A stretch of 64,000 nucleotides of DNA from Nocardia sp. NBC_01327 (GTDB taxonomy: Bacteria > Actinomycetota > Actinomycetes > Mycobacteriales > Mycobacteriaceae): assembly GCF_035958815.1 (NCBI RefSeq), contig NZ_CP108383.1, forward strand, positions 5,766,001 through 5,830,000, read 5' to 3'. The position numbers were made by a program, and so were the translations under genes. The notes under the pieces are model-generated. The model was given only the letters and a program-made list of their open reading frames with translations, searched no databases and had not been told where the DNA came from. This document shows positions 43,281-53,049 of this stretch, piece by piece; within the stretch, counting starts at the first letter, position 1; every line of letters begins with the position of its first letter.

Positions 43281-44903
43281 ATGTCGCTGATACCCGGCGC
43301 CGGTGCTATCGGGCGCGGTTTCAATATTCTCGGCACCTACAGCACTCGTTCGCTGATGCCACAAATTGTGAATCTTGGTAATGACAGCGGGAGCTGGGAG
43401 TATCCACCCAGCGGGATCACCTATGCGGTGCCGGAGAACGCCACCCCCGTGGAGTACACCAACACCACCGGATCGTCATATGTATACAATACGATCGATC
43501 AGTTCCAGTCTCATTTCTCCCAGAAGGCCGGCGTTCAAACGTCTTACGGGGCGTTCAGTGCGCAGTTCGATGTGGCCTACAGTCAGACCATTAATACCGA
43601 CCAGTCATATTATTATTGTATTTACGAATCCGATTTCACCGCTTGGGAACTCAATCTCAACCACACCTCCCAGCAGTGGCTGACGCCCGATTTCCGCGAC
43701 GACCCGGATGTGCGCAACCTGCCGAACACCTTCACACCGCAGAACCAAGAGCAATTCTTCGCCTTGTTCCGCAAGTGGGGAACACATTTCGTGGGTCAGG
43801 TGGTGGTCGGCGGGAGCCTGGACTACTACGAGGCCGTGCAGACGATGTACTCCTCCAACCAAACGCAGGTCAGCGTCAATGTGCAGCTGGAGTACAAGGC
43901 CGTCTTCACCTCCACGAAGGCCGAATCACAAACGGAGTGGGAGGAACTCGGCAAGTCGTGGGCCGACAGCCGCCTGGTCACCGTGAACGCCACCGGCGGC
44001 GACAACTCCGTACTCAATGCCCTCAACCCCGGCTACGGCGATTCGGATGTCGGGATATTCGATCAATGGTCCTCGGCGGTGATGAAGAACCCGTCGGTGA
44101 TCGAGTTCTCGTTGCGACCGCTCAATGTGCTCTTCTCCGGGGACCAGGCCGCCGCCGTGGCCGCGGCACTGGAGGCGTATACGAACGGCGCGATCCTGTC
44201 CTATGCCGCCACCGATTACACCCCGGGCGGTGCACCCGGCGGCGGCAATGTGAGCACCACGTGGGGCATCATCGCCAATGGCAATGTCGCGATTCCGATT
44301 CCGGCCGTGGAACCCCCGCCGCCGACCGTCGTCGGCCCGGGACAGGCGGCTCCGGTCGGCGGATTCCAGCTGGCGCTGTACGACCCGCTGACCTTCGAGC
44401 AGCTCATGGTGCATCTGTATTACCAGACGTACCTGCCGAATACGCTGACGCCGGATCCGTCGATCTACAACGCCATGATGGCCGATCTGAATGCGGTCCA
44501 TCACACCGGATACGTGGCGGCGGTGAGCGGCTTCGGCATCGACCTGCTGAACTATCCCTCCCAGGATTTCTCGCATTGGCTGCTGAGTATCGGCGCCACC
44601 ATGCAGGGGTGGAAGAAGTTCATCGGCTACAACAACAAGGGCGGTTCGGCCTGCTACATCGTGCTGGGCCGGCAGGGTGCGGCGCCGGGATTCGCGCTGG
44701 AAATCCTGCAGGCCGTCTATTCCCCCAATAGCTGGCTGGAGGAGCCCTATTACTTCAACATGGACGCCTCCGCCGTCGGCCTGACCTACGGCCGCACCGC
44801 GGCCACCGGCTCGAAGTCCCACGCCCTCGGCTCGCTGGCGCACCCGATCGAACCCGCGAAACCGCCGAAACACGAGGAGCGGCACCCGCACCGGCGCGAC
44901 TAG
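43281..44903 (+). CDS. MACPF-domain pore-forming protein
   Basis: A 540-residue protein with the full MACPF signature KWGTHFVGQVVVGG (Y/W-G-T-H-F-x6-G-G, residues about 174-187). The domain spans roughly residues 30-310, with serine/threonine- and glutamine-rich strands that could form the transmembrane hairpins. A linker (GGAPGGGN, PIPAVEPPPP) joins it to a C-terminal domain of about 150 residues with no family I recognise and a basic His/Arg tail. There is no signal peptide. GGAAGGA lies 8 bases upstream of the ATG. Codon use is less GC-rich here than in neighbours (for example TATTATTATTGT), suggesting transfer. Confidence 0.85.
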   Translation: MSLIPGAGAIGRGFNILGTYSTRSLMPQIVNLGNDSGSWEYPPSGITYAVPENATPVEYTNTTGSSYVYNTIDQFQSHFSQKAGVQTSYGAFSAQFDVAYSQTINTDQSYYYCIYESDFTAWELNLNHTSQQWLTPDFRDDPDVRNLPNTFTPQNQEQFFALFRKWGTHFVGQVVVGGSLDYYEAVQTMYSSNQTQVSVNVQLEYKAVFTSTKAESQTEWEELGKSWADSRLVTVNATGGDNSVLNALNPGYGDSDVGIFDQWSSAVMKNPSVIEFSLRPLNVLFSGDQAAAVAAALEAYTNGAILSYAATDYTPGGAPGGGNVSTTWGIIANGNVAIPIPAVEPPPPTVVGPGQAAPVGGFQLALYDPLTFEQLMVHLYYQTYLPNTLTPDPSIYNAMMADLNAVHHTGYVAAVSGFGIDLLNYPSQDFSHWLLSIGATMQGWKKFIGYNNKGGSACYIVLGRQGAAPGFALEILQAVYSPNSWLEEPYYFNMDASAVGLTYGRTAATGSKSHALGSLAHPIEPAKPPKHEERHPHRRD

Positions 44904-44910
44904 CGCAGAT

Positions 44911-44948
44911 CCGGTGGCACCCCGGCGAATCCGCCGGGGTGCCACCGG
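44911..44948 (+). terminator. strong terminator after the MACPF gene
   Basis: Perfect 17-bp stem (CCGGTGGCACCCCGGCG, 44911-44927; CGCCGGGGTGCCACCGG, 44932-44948) with a 4-base loop, 8 bases after the stop codon. Confidence 0.85.
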
Positions 44949-44985
44949 GCTCGCGTCACCGGGATGCTGGCAATAGGCTGGCGCG

Positions 44986-46677
44986 GTGATTCCCGGGCGG
45001 ACAGTGGTCGACGGGCGCTTCGAATTGCTCGAACCGCTCGGCAGTGGCGGTATGGGCACGGTCTGGCGGGCCTACGACCTCGCCCTGCATCGTGAAGTGG
45101 CGCTCAAGGAGGTGCGCGCGGCCGATCCGGAGCGCGCGAGTTCGCCCGGCGTGCAACGGGAGCGGGTGCTGCGGGAGGCCCGCGCGCTGGCCCGCATCGG
45201 GCATCCGAATGTGGTCGCCATCCACCACATCGTGGATTCACCCGCCGAAGAGCATCCGTGGATCGTCATGGAGTTGGTGCGCGGCCGCACCCTCTCCGAG
45301 CAGATCGATATGGGCCCGATGCCGCCCGTCCAGGCCGCGTTCATCGGCCGCGGCATTCTCGCGGCCCTGCGCGCGGCGCACGCCGTCGGCGTCCTGCACC
45401 GCGATATCAAACCCGCGAATGTGCTGCTGCGCGAAGACGGTTCACCGGTGCTGACCGATTTCGGCATTGCCGCGATCAATGGCATGGAGGGGCTGACCTC
45501 CACCGGAAGCGTGGTCGGCTCCCTCGATTACGTGGCGCCGGAACGCCTGGGCGGCCAGGAGGGTCATCCCGCGTCCGATCTGTGGTCGCTGGGCCTGGTG
45601 CTGTACGTCGCGGTGGAGGGCTATCACCCGATGCGCCGCGACACCTCCGTCGGCACCCTCGCCGCCGTACTGCGGGGCGAAGTCCCCCCGCCCCGGCGCG
45701 CAGGCCCGCTGACCGCGGCGCTGCAGGCCATACTGGTGCCCGATCCGGGCCACCGGCCCACCGCCGAACAGGTGGATTGGCTACTCGCCCAGGCGATCTC
45801 CGCGCCGAGCTCACCATCCCTGCCGTACGTGCCGACAGCGTCGCCCCTCTCGTACGGCCCGGCGGCAACGTCCACACCGTTCACACCACCAGCGATCTCC
45901 GCGCCGTTCTCGCCGACAGCGACCTCGGCGCCCTTCGCGCCGACGGCCTCCGCACCGTTCCCGCCGACAGGTCCCTCCGCGCGGTTCGATCAGACGGCGC
46001 ACGTGCGCGCGACCGATGCCCCGCCCGGCAAGCAGCGACGGTGGATCGCGGCCGGAATCGCGGCGGTCGCTGTCATCGCCCTGATTGTTGTTGCCGCCGT
46101 ACTCCTTCAGCCGGACAAGAGCACCGATCAGGCGGGCCCCAGCCAACCGCCCGGCACCGCCGCGCATCCGGCCACCTCGCTACCGGCAGTTCCCGGAAAG
46201 CCCCCCACCACCACGGCCCCGGCAGCCACCACGGATCTGCTCACCCCGGCCGGGGTTCGCCAGTCGATCGCCGCCCTCGAACAGCTCACCGGCGGACAGC
46301 AATTTCTCGAGACGACTTTCTATCCGCAGTTCGTCAACACCAGCGCGCCGGTCAAGGATCGCCCGACCGTGTATGACGAATTCACCTTCCGTGACGGCGT
46401 CGCCACCCGCACCGGCCCCGGCGGCCAGCTCTCCGACAAATCGACCGTGGTGCTGAGCTCGATCAACTGGGATATCCTGCCCACCCTGCTGAGCACCGCG
46501 CAGAACAAACTCGGTGTCGCCAACCCCACCAGCCGCTACATAATCGTCGACCCCGCATGGACTTTCAACGACAACAAGCCGACGCTGCTGGTGTACTTCT
46601 CCGACGAGCACAACGGCGGCGGCTACCTCGCCGCCGACGTCGACGGCACCGTCGTCAGCGTCTACAACAGCAAATAG
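44986..46677 (+). CDS. receptor-type Ser/Thr protein kinase, first
   Basis: A 563-residue Hanks-type kinase. Residues 1-270 hold the kinase domain: LGSGGMGTVW, the Lys in VALKEV, catalytic HRDIKPAN and DFG. A Pro-rich linker with repeated (T/S)APF units leads to one membrane helix (near residues 345-365), and an extracellular domain of about 160 residues (LTPAGVRQSIAALEQLTGG; IIVDPAWTFND) of unknown type, likely a sensor. GTG 44986 has TAGGCT 6 bases upstream (leaderless). It is not in an operon. Confidence 0.9.
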   Translation: MIPGRTVVDGRFELLEPLGSGGMGTVWRAYDLALHREVALKEVRAADPERASSPGVQRERVLREARALARIGHPNVVAIHHIVDSPAEEHPWIVMELVRGRTLSEQIDMGPMPPVQAAFIGRGILAALRAAHAVGVLHRDIKPANVLLREDGSPVLTDFGIAAINGMEGLTSTGSVVGSLDYVAPERLGGQEGHPASDLWSLGLVLYVAVEGYHPMRRDTSVGTLAAVLRGEVPPPRRAGPLTAALQAILVPDPGHRPTAEQVDWLLAQAISAPSSPSLPYVPTASPLSYGPAATSTPFTPPAISAPFSPTATSAPFAPTASAPFPPTGPSARFDQTAHVRATDAPPGKQRRWIAAGIAAVAVIALIVVAAVLLQPDKSTDQAGPSQPPGTAAHPATSLPAVPGKPPTTTAPAATTDLLTPAGVRQSIAALEQLTGGQQFLETTFYPQFVNTSAPVKDRPTVYDEFTFRDGVATRTGPGGQLSDKSTVVLSSINWDILPTLLSTAQNKLGVANPTSRYIIVDPAWTFNDNKPTLLVYFSDEHNGGGYLAADVDGTVVSVYNSK

Positions 46678-46743
46678 CAGACCGCGCCCATCGCTGCGGA
46701 CGAATCCTCTGACCGGGCACTGATTTTCGGCCCGGCAACAATG

Positions 46744-47421
46744 TCAGCCGACCCGATGCCGATCGAGGACCAGCGCATGCAGATCGGCCGGGGTCAGACC
46801 GACCAGCGAATCACGGAAGGTCCGGCCGGGCGCGGGGGGAACGGCGATTTCGCAGGGAATGACCAGGACCGTGCACCCGGCGGCTTCGGCCGCCAGCGCA
46901 CCGGTCGGCGAATCCTCGATGGCCACAGCATGTTCCGGTGCGACACCGAGCAGTTCGGCCGCGCGCAGGTACACATCGGGCGCGGGTTTGCCCTCCGGCA
47001 CCTCGTCCGCGCAGACCGTGGCGTGGAAGTAGTCGCGGTCGAGGGTGTCCAGGCCGTATTCGGTGAGGGACCGCTTGGTATTGGTCACCAGCGCCATCGG
47101 AATCCCGGCCGCCTTCATGGTGGCCAGCGCATCGGCCGCGCCCGGTCGCCACGGCACCGGATCCTGGAACAGCTCGATCACGCGCCGCTCAATCCACTCG
47201 CCGGCCTCGGCGATGGCGGCGGGCGTGGGGTCCAGCCCCAATCCGGTGAACATGATGCGCATGGCATTGGGCCCCGAGGCCCCGATGAGCGCATGCCGCA
47301 TCGCATCGTCCATCTCGTGGCCGAGCTCACCCGCCAGCTCCCGGACGGCAATATCCCAGAGCTTCTCCGAGTCCAGCAGCGTTCCGTCCATATCCCACAA
47401 CACCGCGTCCAACCGCGTCAC
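46744..47421 (-). CDS. HAD-family phosphatase (phosphoglucomutase-like)
   Basis: A 225-residue haloacid dehalogenase-type hydrolase of subclass I: the nucleophile motif DMDGTLLDSE, VTNT, lysine in EGKPAPD, and the final acidic motif AIEDSPTG are all present, with a helical cap between. It may be a sugar-phosphate phosphatase or mutase. The GTG start lies 10 bases after GAGGAG. It lies between two kinase genes with no overlap. Confidence 0.85.
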   Translation of the reverse strand: MTRLDAVLWDMDGTLLDSEKLWDIAVRELAGELGHEMDDAMRHALIGASGPNAMRIMFTGLGLDPTPAAIAEAGEWIERRVIELFQDPVPWRPGAADALATMKAAGIPMALVTNTKRSLTEYGLDTLDRDYFHATVCADEVPEGKPAPDVYLRAAELLGVAPEHAVAIEDSPTGALAAEAAGCTVLVIPCEIAVPPAPGRTFRDSLVGLTPADLHALVLDRHRVG

Positions 47422-47500
47422 CGGAACACCGCTCCTCTTCTCACGTCCACTTTCAAGCGCTCACCACACGTGACGCGGTGCTCAGCGTATCGGGTCGGCC

Positions 47501-49249
47501 TCAGGTCCCGGACGCCGCGATGACCATTCCGCCGCCGGACGAATCGACCTGGACCCAGCGGCTTTCACTGGTGACCTGACCATTGCGCAGGGTGTAGGTC
47601 AGGTTGACCACCGCGCGGTTCGCACCGGTGGTCGTCACCCCGCCGACACTCACCGACGCGATACCGGCCCAGAACTGCGAGTAGGCGTTGAACCCGCCGG
47701 TCGAGGCCTGATAGCCGGGCGACAGCTTGGACCAGGCGGCGCTCACATTGCCCGGCAGCATCCCGTAGTAGCCCTGGACGAACGAGGCCACCGACGACGC
47801 CGACGGTACGGCGGCCGCTGCGGGCGGAGGCGGCGGAGTGGTCGGCGGCACCGTGGTCGTCGTGGCAGGTGCGGTGGTGGTACTCGGCCGCGCCGGCGTG
47901 GTGGTGCCGGGCGCGGCGGTGGTCGTCGGCGCGTGCGTGGCCTGTCCGGCCTGCCCACTGCTCTGACCGGATCCGGCATTGCCGCCGGTATCGCCGCTCT
48001 GGCCCGGGGCGACGGCGCCGCCCGAGGCATTACCGGTGGTCGGATTCACCGGCTCCACAGCGGTACTGGTCCCATTGGCGACCGGACTGTTCTCCCCGCT
48101 ATTGCGGCTGACCGCCACCGTCACCAGCACGGCGATCACCACCGCCGCGACCACACCGAGGGCGATCAGCGCGATCTGGCGCCGATTGCCGTCCTGCCCA
48201 GCGAGTTTGGCGGCGAAGGCGCCCGCCGGCGGCACCGGCGTCCCGGGCGCGGTGGCACGCGCCGAGGGCTTGTCCTTGGCCATATCGATGTGCACGGTCT
48301 CATCGGTGGCATTGGCCGTCGACGCCTTCGCGCCGGAGGTGGAGATCACGGTGGTCGCCGCGGAATCGCCCGCCACCAGGGTATTCGTGGCCGCGGGCAG
48401 CACCTTGGTCTGCGGAATCAGCGCGGTCGCCCGCCCGTCCGCCACCGCCTGCAGTCGATCGGTCGCCTGCTCCATGGTCGGCCGGTCCACCGCATCGGCG
48501 GCCAGCAGATCCATGAGCACCGGTCCGAGCGCACCGGCATGGCGCGGTTCGGGCACCTGCGCCCGCACCACGGAATGCAGCAGGGCGAGCGGATTGTCGC
48601 CCTCACCGAACGGCGGCATACCCTCCACCGCCGCGTACAGCGTTGAGCCCAAGGCGAATACGTCCGAGGGCGGTTCCGGATTCTCACCGCGCGCCACCTC
48701 GGGCGCGAGATACGCGGGCGTGCCCGCGAGGAATCCGGTGGAGGTCACCGTGACATCGCCGACGGCACGCGAGATGCCGAAGTCGGTGATCTTCACCGTG
48801 CCGTCCTCGGCCACAAGGATATTGGCGGGCTTCACATCCCGGTGCACGATTCCGGCCTTGTGCGCGGCGGCCATGGCCGCCGCCACCTTGGCGCCGATGC
48901 GCGCGACCTCGGTGGGCGCGAGCGTTCCCTTCTCGCGCATGAGCGCCGCGAGACTGACCGCGTCCACGTACTCCATGACCAGCCACGGCTGGCCGTCCTC
49001 CTCCGCCACATCGAACACGGTGACGGCATTGGGATGGTGCAGCCGCGCCGCGATGCGCCCCTCCCGCATTGCGCGCATCTTGGCCTCGATCGCTTGGGAC
49101 CGAGTCAATCCCGGTCCCAGCAGCAACTGCTTGACGGCCACCGTCCGCCGCAGCCGGACATCGGTCGCGCGCCACACGACCCCCATCGCACCGGTGCCGA
49201 TCGGATCCGTTAGTCGGTACCGCCCCGCAATCAACCGGTCTGAAGTCAT
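47501..49249 (-). CDS. receptor-type Ser/Thr protein kinase, second
   Basis: A 582-residue Hanks-type kinase: IGTGAMGVVW, VAVKQL, HRDVKPAN, DFG, and the activation loop VTSTGFLAGTPAYLAPE; then a linker, a single membrane helix (near residues 360-385) and a Thr/Pro-rich extracellular stalk ending in a folded domain of about 110 residues (SFVQGYYGMLPGNVSAAWSKL). That domain differs from the one in the first kinase. ATG 49249 is preceded by AGGAGGGG at a slightly long distance. Confidence 0.9.
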   Translation of the reverse strand: MTSDRLIAGRYRLTDPIGTGAMGVVWRATDVRLRRTVAVKQLLLGPGLTRSQAIEAKMRAMREGRIAARLHHPNAVTVFDVAEEDGQPWLVMEYVDAVSLAALMREKGTLAPTEVARIGAKVAAAMAAAHKAGIVHRDVKPANILVAEDGTVKITDFGISRAVGDVTVTSTGFLAGTPAYLAPEVARGENPEPPSDVFALGSTLYAAVEGMPPFGEGDNPLALLHSVVRAQVPEPRHAGALGPVLMDLLAADAVDRPTMEQATDRLQAVADGRATALIPQTKVLPAATNTLVAGDSAATTVISTSGAKASTANATDETVHIDMAKDKPSARATAPGTPVPPAGAFAAKLAGQDGNRRQIALIALGVVAAVVIAVLVTVAVSRNSGENSPVANGTSTAVEPVNPTTGNASGGAVAPGQSGDTGGNAGSGQSSGQAGQATHAPTTTAAPGTTTPARPSTTTAPATTTTVPPTTPPPPPAAAAVPSASSVASFVQGYYGMLPGNVSAAWSKLSPGYQASTGGFNAYSQFWAGIASVSVGGVTTTGANRAVVNLTYTLRNGQVTSESRWVQVDSSGGGMVIAASGT

Positions 49250-49328
49250 GTGGTTGTGCCCCTCCTGCTGGCTTTCGCGCCGAGCCACCCTGCAACGCTG
49301 CGCGACAAGCCCGAACCTCTACAAAATC

Positions 49329-52300
49329 TTAGGCGTTGAAGTACTTCGCCTCCGGGTGCAGAAGTACGAACGCGTCCGTCGACTGCTCCGGATGAAGCTG
49401 CAATTCCTCCGACAGCATCACTCCGATCCGGCCCGCGTCCAGCATGTCCACAAGTTTCGCGCGATCCTCCAGGTCGGGGCAGGCACCGTAGCCGAAGGAG
49501 TACCGTGCGCCACGGTATCCGAGTTTGAAGTATTCCTGCACATCGGAAGGATCCTGTTCGGCGACGGAATGTCCTTCCACCACAAGCTCTTCCCGGATGC
49601 GGCGGTGCCAGAACTCCGCGAGCGCCTCGGTGAGCTGCACACCGATGCCGTGCACCTCGAGATAGTCGCGGTAATTGTTCTGTGCGAACAGCTCATTGGC
49701 GAAATCGGCGATGGGCTGCCCCATGGTGACCAGCTGGAACGGCAGCACATCCACCTGACCGCGCGCTGCCGCGAGTTCGCGGGAGCGAATGAAGTCGGCG
49801 ATGTTCAGGAACCGGTCGCGCTGCTGCCGCGGGAAAGTGAACCGATACCGTTCCGCTGCATCGGGTTTCGGCTCGGTGAGAACAATCACATCATCGCCCT
49901 CGGACACGGCCGGGAAGTAGCCGTAGACCACCGCGGCATGCTGGAGCACACCGTCGGCAATGAGCCGGTCCAGCCAGTAGCGCAGGCGCGGACGGCCTTC
50001 GGTCTCCACCAGATCCTCGTACGACGGCCCGTCGCCGGCCCGCTGACCCTTCAGACCCCACTGACCGAGGAACAGCGCCCGCTCGTCGAGCAGACCGGAG
50101 TACTCGCTCACCGACAGGCCCTTGATGACGCGGGTGCCCCAGAACGGCGGTGTCGGCACCGGCAGATCCGCAGCCACATCCGAGCGCTCGGGCACCACGA
50201 TCGGCGTCTCTTTGGCCTTGCGCTCCTCGGCGATGCGCTTGGAACGCTCGTGCCGGGCCTTGCGCTCGGCGGCCTTCTCGCGTTCGGCGATCGCCTGCGG
50301 GCTGTTCGGATCGATGGCGCCGCCACGCTTGCGGGTCATGATCTCGTCCATGAGATTGAGGCCCTCGAAGGCGTCGCGCGCATAGTGCACATCGCCCTCG
50401 TAGACCTCGGTGAGATCGTTCTCCACATAGGAGCGCGTCAGCGCCGCGCCTCCCAGCAGCACCGGGAACTGCTGCGCCACACCCTTGGCATTGAGCTCGG
50501 CGAGATTCTCCTTCATGACGACGGTGGATTTCACCAGCAGGCCGGACATGCCGATGACATCGGCCTTCTTGTCCACCGCGGCATCCAGAATCGCCGAAAT
50601 CGGCTGCTTGATACCGATATTCACGACTTCGTAGCCATTGTTGGACAGGATGATGTCCACCAGGTTCTTGCCGATATCGTGCACATCGCCCTTGACGGTG
50701 GCCAGCACGATGCGCCCCTTGCCGGCGTCGTCGGTGGACTCCATATGCGGTTCCAGATGCGCCACAGCGATTTTCATGACCTCGGCGGACTGCAGCACGA
50801 ACGGCAGCTGCATCTGCCCGGAACCGAACAGCTCACCGACGGTCTTCATGCCCGAGAGCAGGGTGTCGTTGATGATCTGCAGCGGCGGGACCTCCTGCAT
50901 GGCCTCGTCGAGGTCGGCCTCCAGACCATTGCGCTCACCGTCCACAATCCGGCGCGCGAGGCGTTCGAACAGTGGCAGCAACGCCATTTCCTCGGCGCGC
51001 GAGGCCTTGGACGAGGCCGCCGAGACGCCCTCGAACATGGCCATCAGTTCCTGCAGCGGGTCGTAATCCTCGCGGCGGCGGTCGTAGACCAGGTCCAGGG
51101 CGATCTCGCGCTGGTTCTCCGGAATACGGGCCATGGGCAGGATCTTCGACGCGTGCACGATCGCCGAATCCAGTCCGGCCTGCACACATTCGTGCATGAA
51201 CACCGAATTGAGCACCTGCCGCGCGGCCGGATTCAGGCCGAAGGAGATATTCGAAAGACCCAGTGTGGTCTGCACATTCGGATGCCGCTGCTTGAGCAGG
51301 CGAATGGCCTCGATGGTCTCGAGGCCGTCCTTGCGGGACTCCTCCTGGCCGGTGCCCAGGGTGAAGGTCAGCGTATCGACAATGATGTCGGACTCGGCCA
51401 GGCCCCAGTTCTCGGTGATATCGGCGATGAGGCGCTCGGCGATGGCGACCTTGGTCTCGGCGGTGCGCGCCTGACCGGTCTCGTCGATGGTCAAAGCCAC
51501 TACGGCCGCACCGTGTTCGGCGACCAGCGCCATGGTCTGCTGGAACCGCGACTCCGGCCCGGCGCCGTCCTCGTAGTTGACCGAGTTCACCGCGCAGCGG
51601 CCGCCGAGCTGCTCGAGCCCGGCCCGCAGCACCGGAAGTTCGGTGGAGTCCAACATGATCGGCAGCGTCGAGGCGGTGGACAGGCGAGCGGCGAGCTCGT
51701 TCATATCCTTCGCGCCGTCGCGGCCCACGTAGTCGACGCACAGGTCCAGCATGTGTGCGCCGTCGCGGATCTGGTCCTTGGCGATATCGAGGCACTTCTG
51801 CCAGTCCTCGGCCAGCATGGCATCGCGGAAGGCCTTGGAGCCGTTGGCATTCGTGCGCTCGCCGATCATCATGACCGAGGCGTCCTGCTCGAACGGCACG
51901 GCGCTGTAGATGGAGGACACGGCCGGCTCGTGCGAGGGCGTGCGCACCCCGGGGGTGACCTCGCGCACCGCGGCGCGCACCTGGCGAATGTGCTCGGGAG
52001 TGGTCCCGCAGCAGCCGCCGACCAGCGCCAGCCCGAACTCGGAGACGAAGCCGCTCAAGGCGATTGCGAGCTCCTCGGGCGAGAGCGGGTACTCCGCGCC
52101 CTTGGCGCCCAGCACCGGCAGACCGGCATTCGGCATCACCGAGACCGGCAGCTGCGCATGCTTGGACAGATGGCGCAGATGCTCGCTCATCTCGTCCGGG
52201 CCGGTGGCGCAGTTCAATCCGATCATGTCGATGCCGAGGTTCTCGAGCGCGGTGAGCGCCGCGCCGATCTCCGAACCGACCAGCATGGTGCCGGTGGTCT

Positions 52301-52907
52301 CCATGGTCACGTGCGTGATGATCGGAATCTTGCGGCCCGCACGCGCCATGGCGTGGTGGCTGCCGACGATCGCGGACTTCACCTGCAGCAGGTCCTGGCA
52401 GGTTTCGATGAGGATGGCGTCGGCGCCGCCGTCGAGCATGCCCAGGGCCGCCTCGGTATAGGCGTCGCGCAGTGTGGCGTACGGCGCATGACCGAGGGTC
52501 GGCAGCTTGGTGCCCGGACCCATGGAACCGAGCACGTACCGGGGAGTTCCGTCCTCGGTCGGTCCCATCTCGTCGGCGACCTCACGGGCGAGGCGGGTGC
52601 CGCGCTCGGACAGATCACGAATGCGATCGGAGATGTCGTAGTCGGCGAGGTTGGGCAGGTTGCACCCGAAGGTATTGGTCTCGACCGCGTCCGCGCCGGC
52701 CTCGTAATAGGCGCGGTGAATGCTTTTCAGCACGTCAGGGCGGGTTTCATTGAGAATCTCGTTACAACCCTCGAGGCCGCGGAAATCGTCCAGGGTCAGA
52801 TCCGCGGCCTGCAACATGGTGCCCATCGCACCGTCGCCTATGACGACACGCCGACTGAGCGTGTCGAGTAGGGTGGTGTCGAACTCGGCGCGGGGGGACA
52901 CAGACAT
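49329..52907 (-). CDS. metH: cobalamin-dependent methionine synthase MetH
   Basis: A 1192-residue multidomain enzyme. In order: homocysteine/zinc domain (NCATGPDEM, GGCCGTTP), folate domain (MIGERTNANGSKAFR; MLDSTELP), B12 cap and Rossmann domain with the cobalt-ligand motif DVHDIGKN, and SAM-dependent reactivation domain (RGARYSFGYGACPD). The length is normal for the family. ATG 52907 is chosen over the longer frame because TACTCT lies 7 bases upstream, a leaderless promoter. It diverges from the PAC2 gene exactly as Rv2124c/Rv2125 do. No cobalamin riboswitch is visible in the 142-bp gap. Confidence 0.95.
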   Translation of the reverse strand: MSVSPRAEFDTTLLDTLSRRVVIGDGAMGTMLQAADLTLDDFRGLEGCNEILNETRPDVLKSIHRAYYEAGADAVETNTFGCNLPNLADYDISDRIRDLSERGTRLAREVADEMGPTEDGTPRYVLGSMGPGTKLPTLGHAPYATLRDAYTEAALGMLDGGADAILIETCQDLLQVKSAIVGSHHAMARAGRKIPIITHVTMETTGTMLVGSEIGAALTALENLGIDMIGLNCATGPDEMSEHLRHLSKHAQLPVSVMPNAGLPVLGAKGAEYPLSPEELAIALSGFVSEFGLALVGGCCGTTPEHIRQVRAAVREVTPGVRTPSHEPAVSSIYSAVPFEQDASVMMIGERTNANGSKAFRDAMLAEDWQKCLDIAKDQIRDGAHMLDLCVDYVGRDGAKDMNELAARLSTASTLPIMLDSTELPVLRAGLEQLGGRCAVNSVNYEDGAGPESRFQQTMALVAEHGAAVVALTIDETGQARTAETKVAIAERLIADITENWGLAESDIIVDTLTFTLGTGQEESRKDGLETIEAIRLLKQRHPNVQTTLGLSNISFGLNPAARQVLNSVFMHECVQAGLDSAIVHASKILPMARIPENQREIALDLVYDRRREDYDPLQELMAMFEGVSAASSKASRAEEMALLPLFERLARRIVDGERNGLEADLDEAMQEVPPLQIINDTLLSGMKTVGELFGSGQMQLPFVLQSAEVMKIAVAHLEPHMESTDDAGKGRIVLATVKGDVHDIGKNLVDIILSNNGYEVVNIGIKQPISAILDAAVDKKADVIGMSGLLVKSTVVMKENLAELNAKGVAQQFPVLLGGAALTRSYVENDLTEVYEGDVHYARDAFEGLNLMDEIMTRKRGGAIDPNSPQAIAEREKAAERKARHERSKRIAEERKAKETPIVVPERSDVAADLPVPTPPFWGTRVIKGLSVSEYSGLLDERALFLGQWGLKGQRAGDGPSYEDLVETEGRPRLRYWLDRLIADGVLQHAAVVYGYFPAVSEGDDVIVLTEPKPDAAERYRFTFPRQQRDRFLNIADFIRSRELAAARGQVDVLPFQLVTMGQPIADFANELFAQNNYRDYLEVHGIGVQLTEALAEFWHRRIREELVVEGHSVAEQDPSDVQEYFKLGYRGARYSFGYGACPDLEDRAKLVDMLDAGRIGVMLSEELQLHPEQSTDAFVLLHPEAKYFNA

Positions 52908-53049
52908 GTACTCAAGAGTAGTGGGAGGCACGGACAATCCGAGCCTCGGTGTGGTGTGCCGCTCTCCGCAGGTCCCCGGGTCGAGCCGCCAACCTGCGCG
53001 GTTGCGCGTCGTTGGCGCGTCTGACGAGCTCACCCCCTAAGCTGACCGG

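Noticed and set aside
47979..52871. A 1630-codon open frame on the plus strand
   Set aside because: It is antisense to the second kinase gene and metH; such long shadow frames come from GC-rich third positions, and the minus-strand genes have complete conserved motifs.
52908..53049. Cobalamin riboswitch before metH
   Set aside because: The metH start has a leaderless promoter and the gap to the divergent PAC2 gene is too short and lacks the B12-box sequence.
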